Assembly (NCBI RefSeq): GCF_027409185.1 | Contig: NC_084463.1 | Span: forward strand, 156,848,369-156,912,368 | Length of the DNA: 64,000 nucleotides | Direction of reading: 5' to 3' | Source: Cynocephalus volans | Taxonomy: Eukaryota > Chordata > Mammalia > Dermoptera > Cynocephalidae | Shown: positions 51,266 through 60,909 of the stretch, piece by piece | Layout of the letters: each line of letters starts with the position of its first letter | How positions within the stretch are numbered: the first letter of the stretch is position 1 | Translations under genes and position numbers: made by a program | Notes under the pieces: model-generated | Seen by the model: the letters and a program-made list of their open reading frames with translations, nothing else | What the model was told of the DNA's origin: nothing | Databases searched by the model: none

Positions 51266-51642
51266 AACAGGGGGGTTCAGACCTCGGAGCCGGCTCCACT
51301 TGGCTGCAAATGCTGGTGTGAATCTTCCAGGCTCATGGCTGGCCTGGGGAGGCGCAGGCTCTGTGAACTTGGTGGAGGCTCAGCCCTTTCTCACAGACAA
51401 GGGAGGCAGGAGGGAGAGGGCAAAGTCCGCTCTCTGCCACCTCCGGCAAGGCCTATTAAAACAGATGACCCGGCTTCCTGCAGACCCAGCAGGGGTTCTT
51501 CACAAAGAAGTCTGTCTGGTGGAGGAGGCTTCCATCTAGAGGGACTTCCTGTGTCTCCCACAGAATACAGCTCTCCTCCCCCTTGCCCACTGCCACGGCC
51601 ATGCTACCCTTCCCAGAAGGGGAAGCCTTGGGAAGAGAGAGC

Positions 51643-51644
<2 letters not shown>

Positions 51645-51676
<32 letters not shown>

Positions 51677-51735
51677 ACGTGTGTGTGTGTGTGTGTGCGT
51701 GCGTGTGCGCGCATGTGTGTGTGTATGTGTGTGGA
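51645..51735. repeat. (TG)n microsatellite, with CG interruptions
   Basis: About 90 bp of TG dinucleotides broken by CACG, CGTGCG and CGCGCA interruptions in its second half. The pure left half is likely variable in length. Confidence 0.95.
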
Positions 51736-51829
51736 GGTGGGGGGTATCCTGAGTGGAGGAGAAACTGATGGCTCAGAACAGGGCTGAGAGGGGTGGGGTG
51801 GGTAGGTGCAGGGATGTCGACACTCCTAT

Positions 51830-51980
51830 AGGAACCGAGTGGAAAGAGCCCTGGAGTGGGACTCAGAACCTTGAGTTTTAGTCCTAATGCAGCCTCTACC
51901 ATGCTGTACAACCTGGGGCAGGTTCCCTCCCCTCTCTGTGCCTCTGTTTCCTTATCTGTACAGCAGTGGGTTTGGAGTTC
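51830..51980 (+). mobile_element. MIR SINE
   Basis: 'CTTGAGTTTTAGTCCTAATG', 'GTACAACCTGGGGCAGGTTC', 'CTCTGTGCCTCTGTTTCCTT', 'ATCTGTACAGCAGTGGG' follow MIR order. Confidence 0.8.
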
Positions 51981-51984
51981 TGAT

Positions 51985-52140
51985 TGCTAAGGATTCATCC
52001 ACTGATTACACAAGTATTAACTGAGCCAGCCACCAGCCAAGCTCTGGGGACACAGCTGGGAGCAAGACAGACCCGTCCCTTGCTCCTGGAGCTGAGTCTA
52101 GTGGGGAAGAGAGATACTGACAAGTAATCATAAGGACACT
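51985..52140 (-). mobile_element. L2 LINE fragment, antisense
   Basis: 'CACCAGCCAAGCTCTGGGGA', 'CAGCTGGGAGCAAGACAGAC', 'CTTGCTCCTGGAGCTGAGTC', and 'GTGGGGAAGAGAGATACTGA' are antisense L2 landmarks. Confidence 0.7.
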
Positions 52141-52585
52141 GTGCACTTTGGGGGAGAATTCTAAGGGGGTACAGGTACCCACAGTCAACACATCTAACCT
52201 AGTCTTAGGGATCGGGCTCAAAGAACAGAAAAGCAGCTCAAAAAACAACCCGGATTTTGCCTGGGCTTTCCCCTGGAACCCCAAGGCCCCTGAGTGGTCT
52301 AGATCCCCACCACTGGAGTCAGTACAGCAAGGGCTTCAGATCCCAAACGGGCAGCTCCCACCCCTGTTTTTCTAATGAGCAAGAAGATAGACATAAATTT
52401 TCATTCTCTGAAATGGAAACTCCTCAGAATCAACCAGAAAGGGCTGAGAAACGGCCAAGGGAAGAAAGACCTACTCCAAGGTGGTTTGCAAATGCAGGAG
52501 CAGCTGAGACTTCAGAGGTCCCAAGGCTCTTCCAGTAGGCAGAGGCAGCACTAACGCAATGTTAGCAGCAAAGAGCAGATCCTTC
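52141..52585. other. Unique DNA, nothing recognised
   Basis: No gene or repeat is supported. A 93-codon frame overlaps a second frame on the same strand and carries no domain. Confidence 0.4.
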
Positions 52586-52587
52586 TA

Positions 52588-52745
52588 GGATGGTGGTTCT
52601 CAGCCTTGGCTGCATGTTGGAATCACCTAGGGAGATTTAAAAATTCCTGATGCCTGAGTCTAAACCCCAGGGATTCTGCTGTAATTGGCCTGAGTCGCAG
52701 CCTAGGCAGGTGATTCTAAGGTATTAAGTTGAGAACCAGAGACCT
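52588..52745 (+). mobile_element. MER5A-type DNA transposon
   Basis: Both ends are visible: 'GGTGGTTCTCAGCCTTGGCT', 'GCATGTTGGAATCACCTAGG', 'CCTGATGCCTGAGTCTAAAC', 'GGCAGGTGATTCTAAGGTAT', 'TAAGTTGAGAACCAGAG'. Confidence 0.88.
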
Positions 52746-52929
52746 GGCAGAAGGCTGGGGTCTGCTCAGAGGATGAGAGAGGCGGCCAAACGAGTCAGAG
52801 GGTGACCAGCTCTGTCCACAGAACAGATAGGCTGTGTCTGGACAGCATGGGACAGGTCCCCAGAAAGGCCTGCTTGGTAGTAAAGCAGGGATCAACCGCA
52901 CCACCTCCTGAAGCTCCACCCCAACCCCC

Positions 52930-53102
52930 AGATCAAATCCAGGATTCCCAGTTAAATCTGAATTTCAGATGGACAACAAATAATTTTTAATATTAGTATG
53001 TCCCATGCTATCTTTGGGATGTACTTATATCTGTTGTTTATCTGAAACTCAAATTGAATTATATGTTGTTGTTTTATTTGCTAAATGTGGCCACCCTATC
53101 CC
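52930..53102. mobile_element. Palindromic non-autonomous DNA transposon relic
   Basis: Imperfect inverted halves surround a centre near 53015: TGAATTTCAGATGGACAACA on the left and TGTTGTTTATCTGAAACTCA on the right, flanked by 'AGGATTCCCAGTTAAATC' and 'TTTGCTAAATGTGGCCACCC'. This is the build of a MITE-like mammalian DNA element. I cannot name the family. Confidence 0.6.
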
Positions 53103-53595
53103 ACCCCACCACTGAACTGGGGGTCAAATGTCCCAGTTTTGGGTCTCACCTCTGATTCTAACATGTTGGTGGCATTGTGCAACTCACTGCACTTCTCTGA
53201 GTCTTGGTCACCTCCCCTACTTAAAATATTCCTCCTGCCTCTGGGGCCAGACTGACTGTTTCCAAGGCAGTAAGCATGAGTCAAGAGGTCTCTAGAAAGG
53301 CATTAAGCTGTCTATAAAGGCCTTTCTCACTAAGAAATCAGCATTTGTCATGTGAAAGAATGGTTTTCAAGAGTCTTCTTGCCCTGGGGATGCTGAAATG
53401 AGACTAAAGCTGGAGGCAGAACTCAGGCCGTCATGACCCTCAGAGTGTGAGTTTTTCTCTCTTCTCCTCTCTCTTTCCTTCCTTCCCCTTCCTCTTCTCA
53501 CTCTCTGACATCCTTACTGCATCCAGATGACAACTCCCTGTTCCTATCAGACAGGAAGAGTTCATTCCACATTGAGCAAATAGCTATTTTTGGCT
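53103..53595. other. Mostly unique DNA with a MIR remnant
   Basis: A MIR core (TTCTCTGAGTCTTGGTCACC, about 53193) is present. No gene is seen. A CT-rich run (TCTCTTTCCTTCCTTCCCCT) lies near 53470. Confidence 0.45.
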
Positions 53596-53596
53596 G

Positions 53597-54028
53597 TATT
53601 AGTCTGTTTCTATTGCTTATAACATAAATACCTGACACTGGGTAATTTCTAAAAAACAAAAAAACCCCAATATGTTGCTCACAGTTTCAGAGGCTGGGAA
53701 GTCCAAAGTCCAGGGAACACATCTGGCCTTGTTGGTGGGAGTGACTCCTCACAGCAAAGCAGAGTGTCACGTGGCAGATGGCAGAAGCAGAGAGAGAGAC
53801 TAACTTCCTCACTGACTCTCCTTTTACCCTCAGAACCATGCCCATGACCACCATTAAACCATCAGTGGATTAATCCATTTACTAGAGCATGGTCCTCACA
53901 ATCTAATCACCTCTTCAAGGTCCTTCCTTTCAATTGCCATTATAGGATTTCCCACCCTCTTAAAACTGTCACAGTGAGGGTTAAGATTTTAATACATGGA
54001 CCTTGGGAGACACAATTCAATTCACAGC
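53597..54028 (-). mobile_element. MaLR LTR (MLT1-type), antisense
   Basis: The reverse orientation shows 'GTATTAGTCTGTTTCTATTG', 'ACACTGGGTAATTTCTAAAA', 'CAGTTTCAGAGGCTGGGAAG', 'GGATTAATCCATTTACTAGA', 'GTTAAGATTTTAATACATGG', 'ACCTTGGGAGACACAATTCA'. It is a solo LTR of about 430 bp without coding remnant. Confidence 0.85.
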
Positions 54029-54180
54029 ATGGGCCTATTATGTGCCAGGCACACAGCCTACTAAGTGCTGAGGATACAAGGGTGGCCCAGTGCCTGCCCA
54101 CATGGAACTTCTCGTCTGGGGGTGGGGCATGAGGGGACAAAGTTAAATAAACACTAAAATGAAGACCTCGTGCAAACCTT
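54029..54180 (-). mobile_element. L2 LINE fragment, antisense
   Basis: 'CTATTATGTGCCAGGCACAC', 'CTAAGTGCTGAGGATACAAG', 'CCTGCCCACATGGAACTTCT', 'AAGTTAAATAAACACTAAAA' are antisense L2 landmarks. Confidence 0.8.
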
Positions 54181-54431
54181 GACAAGCACCCTGAAAGAAA
54201 GGAACAGAGTGCATAGAGAATACAGAACAAGGAACCTGACCCAACAGCAAGAAGGCTGGTGTGGCTGGAGTGTGGTGGGTGGGGCAGAGAGTGGCACCAG
54301 ATGAGGGCAGCCATGTTGGCGGGGCCAGCCTTGCTGGGTGGTGGAGACCATGCGAACAATTTGAGTCTTTAGCCTGTCCGATGGCCAGCAATTCCACTCC
54401 TAGGCATACTCCTGTATGCATTTCCTATCAT

Positions 54432-54840
54432 TGGTGGCCTAAAACAAATCTATTATCTATTATCACAGTTCCAAAGGTCAGAAGTCTGAAATGGATCCCG
54501 CTGGGCTAAAATCAAGGTGGCAGCAGGGCTGTGTTCCTTATGGAAGCTCAAGGGAAAGGACCCATTTTCTTGCCTTTTTCTGCTCTTAGAGGCTGCCTGT
54601 GTTTCTTGGCTCATCTTCAAAGACAGCAATGACTGGTGAAGTCTTTCTCATGCTGCTGTCTCTCTGGTCCTCTCACTCTGCTTCCCTCTTCTACCTGTGA
54701 GGATCTTTGTGGTCACATTGGACCCATCTAGATAATCTAGGATAATCTTTCCACTCAAGGTCAGCTGATTAGCAACACATTCATAGGCTCAGAAGACTAG
54801 GATGTGGACATCTTTGGGGGGCATTATTCTACCTACCACA
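54432..54840 (-). mobile_element. MLT1-type LTR, antisense, inside L1
   Basis: Reverse-orientation landmarks: 'CACAGTTCCAAAGGTCAGAA', 'GCTGGGCTAAAATCAAGGTG', 'GTCACATTGGACCCATCTAG', 'ATAATCTAGGATAATCTTTC', 'GGATGTGGACATCTTTGGGG', 'CATTATTCTACCTACCACA'. It is a solo LTR, MLT1C/D-like by recall. Confidence 0.88.
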
Positions 54841-54902
54841 CTACCCAAGAGAAATATGTACAATGTCCACCAAAAGACTTGTATGAGAATGTTCATAGCA
54901 GG

Positions 54903-55236
54903 CTGTCTTAGTCCCTTCCTGCTGCTATAACAAAATACCTATACTGCGTGATTTATAAATAACAGATATTTGTTTCTAACACTTCTGGAGGCTGGGAAGT
55001 CCAAGGTCAAGGGCCAGCAGATTCAGTATCTGGTGAAGGCTCACTCTGTTTCTAAGATGGTGCCTCTTGGCAGAAAGGACTGAAGGGGCTAACTAGTTCC
55101 CTCACATCCTTTTATAAGAGCAGAGCCCTCATGGTCTAATCACTTCCCAGGGGCCCCATTTCTTAGTACCATCACCTTGGGGGTTAAGTCCTGACATATG
55201 AATTTTGGAGGGACACAAACATTCAAGCCATAGCAC
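54903..55236 (-). mobile_element. MLT1A-type LTR, antisense, inside the same L1
   Basis: 'TGTCTTAGTCCCTTCCTGCT', 'GCTATAACAAAATACCTATA', 'TTCTGGAGGCTGGGAAGTCC', 'CAGAGCCCTCATGGTCTAAT', 'ACCATCACCTTGGGGGTTAA', 'ATGAATTTTGGAGGGACACA', 'CATAGCA' match the same subfamily as the LTR at 38279-38820. Confidence 0.9.
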
Positions 55237-55644
55237 AGCCTTATTCATAAGAGCCGCAAACTGGAAAAAGCCCCAATATCCATCAACAGCAGAACAGACT
55301 AGCATGTCATGGTACACTCATCAAATGAAATACCAAACATCAATAAAAAAGAATGAGTGACTGATACAATAACACGTATGAATCTCACAGACATATGCTG
55401 AGCAAAAGCAGACCCAAAGGAGTACATATCATATGATTCTGTCTATAGGAAGTTCAAGAACAGATAAAACCAATCTATAGCACAGAAGTTCAAACAGTGG
55501 TTACTTCTGGGGAGTGGGTATTGACTGTGAAGGACACGAAGAACTGGAAATGTCCTGGATCTTCATCTGGGTGTGTTCACATATGTCGGTCTGCATCAAG
55601 CTATATCCTTTACTGTATATGAGTTCCACCTAAGAAATATTAGA

Positions 55645-55885
55645 GTCTGTATTTTAAGAGCATTGAGAAACCACAACAGGGTTTTAAGCAGTGACATAAC
55701 ATAATCTGATGTTCATTTATAAAAGGTCACTTTATCTATTGGGTGAAAAATAGATGAGCAGTTGCAGTTGACCTGAAGACAGACAAAGATGCCCTGGCCT
55801 TGGGTGATGCTAGTGGAAACGGACAGAAGGGAGCGGTGTCAAAGATATTGAGGACGGAGAATCAATAGGAAATGACTTTGGAAAC
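55645..55885 (-). mobile_element. L2 LINE fragment, antisense
   Basis: 'CAGGGTTTTAAGCAGTGACA', 'TAACATAATCTGATGTTCAT', 'TAAAAGGTCACTTTATCTAT', 'GCAGTTGCAGTTGACC' match the antisense L2 series seen at 31.0 kb and 1.3 kb. Confidence 0.7.
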
Positions 55886-55887
55886 TG

Positions 55888-56105
55888 TTGGATAGATGAA
55901 TGGGTGGATGGATAGAAGAGCTGATGGACAGACAGGTGGATGGATGGATGGATATGTGGATGTGTGGATGGGTGGGTGGGCGGGTGAATGGACTGATTGG
56001 GTGGATGGATGGGTGGGTAGGAAGATGGGTAGATGGGTAGGTGGGTGAAGAGAAGGGAAGATGGATAAATGGGTGAATGGGTAAATTGGTGGATGGATGA
56101 ACACC
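55888..56105 (+). repeat. TGGA/TGGG tetranucleotide tandem repeat
   Basis: Roughly 215 bp of imperfect TGGATGGATGGG-type units with ATAGAAGAG and AAGAGAAGGG interruptions. Reverse frames read as Pro-Pro-Ile-His repeats and are spurious. Confidence 0.93.
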
Positions 56106-57535
56106 CTTGAGAGGACAGACTCTCTCCTCTGGTTGTTGGTGTCCAGAAAGTGCAGATGAATCACACTAGTCAGTAAGCATGCAGGCTTTCCCCCGAGACA
56201 TCTGTGTTTACACTCCTATAGCTCCCCAGTGCCCCAAAGAGAAAAACTAGTTACTATAATGCCCATCAGGGAGCAGACACTTACAAATAGGCTGGTTTAA
56301 TGAGATGCAAGGATCTCCCAATCCTCTGGGCATTACGAGGAAAGTGCTGGTGATACCCACACAAATGGGGAATAAGGCAGGAATGGAAAAACCTCCTAGA
56401 ATTTTTCCTTGGAAGCCAACAGTCTTCTCTTCCCTATCATCACCAGCACCAATCTCCCATCACTATCACCTCCGCCAGTATCTCCACCACCACCACCACC
56501 CATTATGGCCATTACCTCATCGATCTATTGAGACTTTGACTGAAAATTGTGATCACTCAGGCAAAAGATATGGGCTTGTGAGCTCCCCTCTAGAAGGAGG
56601 GGACAACTTACCTCTTGGACAGGACCTCAGCCCATCCCAGTGGTGGCTGAACTTTTAATCCCTGGGCTGCCCCCATGTCCAGCCTATCTGCCACTATGAT
56701 CCACTCCTGTCGTCTCATAGCAGGAGGGACAAAGAGGGCAGGCAGAGCAAAGGTCTGGCAGTACAAGAACAACAGATGCTTTCAGAGGCAAGAAGGTCTG
56801 AAATTCTACCAGGAGATGCCTGAGATGATCCGGAGCTGGCTCCAGATGCCCCAAACCCCAACTCACACACATTTTCTAGGCCTTGCGACTGTCTAATTTC
56901 TATCCCTGTGGGAGTCTGACAGCTCAGCCTCCAGAGCTTTTCTCTCGCCTCCCTAGGCAGGCTGTGTTTGTGCTATTTGGGTAAACAACATTCCCCTTGA
57001 TTGTCAGAGGCCAACTTATTTACCTCATGGTAGGACTAAGCATTCCTTCCCACCCACCCCCATCACAGGTACCAGGACTCAGGGTGGGAGCCAGCACCCT
57101 ACAACACTCAGGGATGGAAGACAGCATCCAAGGGCAGGCAATGATCTCACACCAGCTCCAGGGATCCAACAGCTATGTACTACAAAATCACATTCACGAC
57201 TTAACCCAGAGGCCTCTCTAGACTTTCTACCTCTGGGAACAAGCTAGGCTAGAGTCATCATGCCCCAGAGCTGTGATTTCATCCTGTTATCCTATACCTT
57301 GCATCCAAGCTAAAATATCATCATTGGATCACCCTCGGCCATGAGCAGACACTCTATACTTAAAAACCCTGCATGCTTTGAATTCCCCCCAACTTTTAGC
57401 CAGTGTGTTATGTTGACTCTCCCTCACTCAGGCTGTAGGGGCAATGCAGTCAGGACGTGGTGCCCCCGCTCAGGAATTCTGCAGTTGTGTTTCTGCAGGC
57501 GACTCTTCCCTACTGCAATCAGTGGCCAAGTCATC
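56106..57535. other. Unique intergenic DNA
   Basis: No gene or named repeat is supported. A short CCA/CCAC-rich run lies at about 56476-56502. A 117-codon frame at 56305-56658 includes this run and has no domain. Confidence 0.4.
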
Positions 57536-57539
57536 CCAT

Positions 57540-57735
57540 TCTGCAGCTGCTGGGAGCTGAGAGTCTGGGGCCGGGCACAGCTGTGCCAGCTGTCGGAGAT
57601 AGATTACGCTATGAAGCTCAGCCGTGACTCACATTCCAGTAAATGGGAAATGCACAAAAGTTATACGCCGTCTTTGGGGTGCCAAAAATCATCTTGGTTT
57701 TGTCTTGCAAGATGTTCAGCTTGCAGAGCGTAGGG
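57540..57735. promoter_or_regulatory. Candidate enhancer: E-box pair, AP-1 and TEAD motifs
   Basis: Repeat-free unique sequence contains two E-boxes CAGCTG 9 bp apart (57578-57583, 57587-57592), then TGACTCA (57625-57631, the AP-1/ATF consensus) overlapping by one base ACATTCCA (57631-57638, the TEAD/MCAT consensus), and a further GCCAAAAATCATC core. AP-1/TEAD pairs are a recurrent active-enhancer signature. Function is inferred; no assay or conservation data exist here. Confidence 0.45.
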
Positions 57736-57819
57736 CAGACGGAGGGAGGGGGTGGGGAGGAGGCAAGGGGAGCAGATCTGTCTCCAGCCGACTCTGCCTG
57801 TCACACACCCTGCATCGCT

Positions 57820-57975
57820 TCTAATAACAACACTCAGCATTTAATCAGCCCCTTTGTGGAAGCAGACAATGTCACACTCATTAATTAGTTAATCCACACA
57901 GCCCCCCTGGGAGGAGAAGCCATGTTATTATCCCCACTGGGACCCAGAGGGAAACTGAGGCCAGAGTGGGAAGTT
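57820..57975 (-). mobile_element. MIR SINE, antisense
   Basis: 'ACAACACTCAGCATTTAATC', 'GTTAATCCACACAGCCCCCC', 'GTTATTATCCCCACTGGGAC', 'CAGAGGGAAACTGAGGCCAG' are antisense MIR landmarks. Confidence 0.85.
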
Positions 57976-58820
57976 GGCACTGAGCTGAGGAAGTACAGCC
58001 TGGCAGCTGGATCAGGACCAGTCAAGGCTTGTCACCGGTTCTGGGGCCCTCAGGCTTGGCTTCCTCCCCAGCTCCAGTCTGCTCAAACACTGGCGACTCT
58101 GTCCAAAGACACTCTGTCAGAATTGGGCCTAAAGGTGCTCAGAGGGGAGGCCAAGCATGGTGTTAGAACAGAGACGGTAGTTGGATCAGCTCAGGCCCCA
58201 GAGAGGATGTGTTCTGAACCATCCATCCTTTACAATATGTTTCTTCCAAAATGTCTCAGAACTAACTCTGGGTTTTGATTCTGTGTCTGGTGATTTTAGA
58301 ACTGAAGGGAGGAATATTTCCACCAGGAGGCACAGTTGTGGTTCTGCTGAGTTGGACACTGGAACTGCCACCTGTCCATTTGGGAATCTTCATCACACAC
58401 ACAGAGAAGAGGTATGGGTGGAACCCAGGGCCACTGTGGGGTACCTCCTATGTCATTGTTCCCAGTGGTAAACGTACCTGGAATCCTGCTGAGATGCTTG
58501 TCAGCCAGGATCACCAAAGGCTCAGCCCTTAAGAGTGAAGACCTAGCCCAGTCTATCGGGCAAAGACCCTGACCAAATGAGATACAGGCAGGAGGCAGGC
58601 AGAACATGGAACAAGGAGTTAGAGGAAGGAATTCATTGATACCTTCCAGGAGTTTGTGGCCAGTTCCAAAAATAAAGGCTGTGGCCTCTTTCCTTGCTTG
58701 TCACTGGAGTTGTTGAAGATTAAATAATTAACTACCCCCTTTTCCCTTTTAAATAGGAATGATCACAATTAAAAACATTTTTCTTATCTTTCCTTTTCCT
58801 TTACCCCCAATATTTATAAT
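57976..58820. other. Unique intergenic DNA
   Basis: Several frames of 60-118 codons overlap without homology signal. No gene or repeat is supported. Confidence 0.4.
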
Positions 58821-58821
58821 A

Positions 58822-58960
58822 GCAGTGCTTGTCAAACTTGAATGAACATACAAATCACCTGGTGATCTTTGTTAACATGCTGAGATTCTTGGACTTGAGA
58901 GTCTACATTTCTAACAAGCTCCCAGATGGTGCCAATGCCACCCTTTGAGTAGCAAGAGAT
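58822..58960 (+). mobile_element. MER5A-type DNA transposon
   Basis: 'GCAGTGCTTGTCAAACTTGA', 'CATACAAATCACCTGGTGAT', 'CTACATTTCTAACAAGCTCC', 'CAGATGGTGCCAATGCCA' follow MER5A order. Confidence 0.9.
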
Positions 58961-59685
58961 CAAAGGATATGTTGTCAGTGGTTAAATTTACCCTTTAATT
59001 CAGTTATTACATGCCCAGATGGGATCACTATAGAATATGAGGAGGAACGGACATCACCTTGAAGATCTTGACTAATAGTAGCCTCATGATATCAAGCCTG
59101 GAGATGGCTGAACACGGACTTGTTTGGTGAGGGCAACTTTGGATGAGTGAGAAGTATATATGCATGCGTGTCTGGACAGGTGTGTGCACATGGACACCTG
59201 TGAGTTTGTGTGCATGGGGCAGCTAAGGGGTGCAATGCAGTAGACAACCTTCAGAGAGGCTGTTCAGGTTCATGATTTCTCCGTCTCTAGGAACTTCTCT
59301 CAATATGGAAGAGTAGGCCCACATGTTTATATTATATGACACTTTCTGCCCTGGCCGTAACTGACTGACCATGGCTCAAGCTGGATCAATAAGATTCTTT
59401 GTTCTGGGAATCTGGAACTTTGAACCAAGAGACATTAAGACTAGCAGTTTTGATTCTGATTAATTGCAACGATCTAGGAAGAAAGTCTCTAAACTGCTAT
59501 GCTACTGTCAGTCCTTAAAACCTCCCCTAATCTCTGCCCTTCCTGAGCTTTGGTTGGGGGAGGGTGTTCAGCTCCCCCTTGAATCCCCTGGGGTACCCCA
59601 CCCAGTATTTGTCCCCACTCCCCATTTCCTTTTTTACCTAAGCCGGAGTTTGTCTTCACAATATCGTAAGTAATACAGAATTCCT
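58961..59685. other. Unique intergenic DNA
   Basis: No gene or repeat is supported. Confidence 0.4.
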
Positions 59686-59689
59686 CCCA

Positions 59690-59835
59690 GAAGTGGCTGC
59701 TGCTTCAACAGAGGGGACGTCTGCCGTGGACTCACAAGCTCACTTTTAATTAAAATTACCAAATGTCCAGGTAATTTTCGGGCCGAGGTTGTACCTCAAC
59801 CCCGCTTACACACTCTTCCTTACGCTTCACCTGCG
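59690..59835. promoter_or_regulatory. Candidate conserved noncoding element upstream of CpG island
   Basis: Unique sequence holding the palindromic core CACTTTTAATTAAAATTACC (about 59738-59757, TTTTAATTAAAA is a perfect 12-bp palindrome with paired TAAT cores) and GGTAATTTTCGGGCC. It lies about 1 kb upstream of the promoter. A homeodomain dimer site is the obvious reading, inferred only. Confidence 0.35.
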
Positions 59836-60684
59836 GCCCCCACTTGTACTGAACTGCAGCCATCACCCTGATTTCTTGGGATGACAAGAGGGCCCAGGAA
59901 ACATTTCAGAGGCATTTCCCCTTTTTGCCTCTTATGAATTTCTGCTCCACCTTGAGATCCAGCTGAGTCATCACAACCTCCAGGCCCATCTTCCACCCCC
60001 AAGGCTTGGGCTGTGTCAGCCCCCTGTGCCCCCAGACCACCAGCACCCTGTGTCTCAGACGTCCACCTCCGCGTCCGCCTCCTGCAGGGGGCCGAGCTCC
60101 TCGAGGGCAGGGCTTTTCTTTGGGCCCATCCACACCCCCAGCTTAGCACAATGCTCGGCTTACTAGGGGCCCTGCTAAAGAGCAGCTTTCGGGAAGGTGT
60201 GTTAAATGACTTACCGCGTGAATGAATGAACGTGTGTGAGGGAGGACGGGCGATTTTCTTCACTTACCAGAAATTCACAATCGACCAAGTGCCCCTTTGG
60301 ATACCGGGCACGATGCTGGGCACTGTGGGAGGGACAAAGGGAGGACACAAAGGATAAAGATGTGCTCCGACTCCTCAAGGAACGCCCAGTCACCCCGAGG
60401 AGGTGGACCCCATCTCTCTTTCCTCCCCCCAAATGAACCAGTTCTCCAGTAATCTTACTTGCTATTTGTCCTCTCCCACGCTAAAACCGGTCACGCGGGG
60501 CCTGAAGGAGGGGGACCCAGGCAGCGGCTCCCTTCCCTGCATGCAGCGCCGCCCGTCCAGCCCCTCCCTGCCGCCCACCGAACCCCCGCCGCGGCCGGAG
60601 CCCGGCGCCCACCGCCCCCACGCCCGCGGCCCCGCTCCGGCAAAAGGCTCCGCTCACTCGGACCTCGGCGCCGCTCCCCTCCCT

Positions 60685-60701
60685 GGCGCCAGGGGGCGCT
60701 G
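60685..60701 (+). promoter_or_regulatory. CTCF-type motif
   Basis: GGCGCCAGGGGGCGCTG fits the CTCF core (CCASNAGGGGGCGC type) closely. Sited in the promoter it could act as an insulator or loop anchor separating the repeat-rich gene desert from the gene. Confidence 0.7.
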
Positions 60702-60714
60702 CCGCCCCACGGCC

Positions 60715-60728
60715 GTCGCCATGGTCAC
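60715..60728 (+). promoter_or_regulatory. RFX-like X-box
   Basis: GTCGCCATGGTCAC matches the inverted-repeat X-box (GTNRCC ... RGYAAC) with one mismatch in the right half. It lies about 130 bp upstream of the start codon. X-boxes occur in ciliary and MHC class II genes; here one site alone cannot define the gene's role. Confidence 0.4.
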
Positions 60729-60756
60729 CGCTGGCGGCGGAGTGGGTTTTACGTAA
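60721..60756 (+). CDS. Possible upstream ORF, 11 codons
   Basis: ATG at 60721 opens a frame of 11 codons that stops at TAA (60754-60756), about 100 bp before the main start. Its context (GTCGCC before ATGG) has G at -3 and G at +4, so it could be used if the transcript starts upstream. Whether it is transcribed is unknown. The frame contains the X-box-like sequence at its start. Confidence 0.3.
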   Translation: MVTAGGGVGFT

Positions 60757-60757
60757 A
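60748..60757 (+). promoter_or_regulatory. bZIP palindrome TTTACGTAAA
   Basis: A perfect 10-bp palindrome with the TTACGTAA core recognised by PAR-bZIP and NFIL3/E4BP4 factors and tolerated by ATF/CREB and C/EBP family members. It sits about 100 bp upstream of the first coding exon. Confidence 0.55.
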
Positions 60758-60854
60758 GGACGCAGCGTCCCCCGGGGGGCGGAGGCGGCCTTCGCGCCGG
60801 CGCCGGCGCCCTGCGGAAGCGGCGTTAGTGAATCGGGGCCTTGGGGAGCCCAGG

Positions 60855-60909
60855 ATGGAGGTGGCGGTCGCGGTGGCGGCGGCGGGCCGAGCCCTGCGGC
60901 AGGCGGGAG
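60855..60909 (+). CDS. First coding exon of an unidentified gene (partial)
   Basis: The ATG at 60855 has A at -3 and G at +4, a strong initiation context. Eighteen codons follow, giving a hydrophobic Val/Ala-rich N-terminus (MEVAVAVAAA) and a basic GRALRQAG stretch. The exon ends in phase 1 at GAG|GTAAGG, a strong 5' splice site (GT at 60910-60911). The N-terminus resembles the start of a signal or targeting peptide, but with 18 residues this is only an impression. I do not recognise the gene, and no second exon could be identified before the window ends at 64000. Confidence 0.6.

Larger units (their letters stand above)
54380..55640 (+). mobile_element. L1 LINE 3' end broken by two MaLR LTRs
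   Basis: Three L1 pieces read in order: 54385-54431 (CAGCAATTCCACTCCTAGGC), 54841-54902 (AAGAGAAATATGTACAATGT, AATGTTCATAGCAG) and 55237-55640 (CTTATTCATAAGAGCCGCAA, TGGGGAGTGGGTATTGAC). The gaps hold LTRs at 54432-54840 and 54903-55236. L1 piece junctions continue the consensus order, so the LTRs inserted into a pre-existing L1. Confidence 0.88.

Noticed and set aside
55862-56164. Pro/His/Ser-repeat peptide on minus
   Set aside because: It is a translation of the TGGA tandem repeat.
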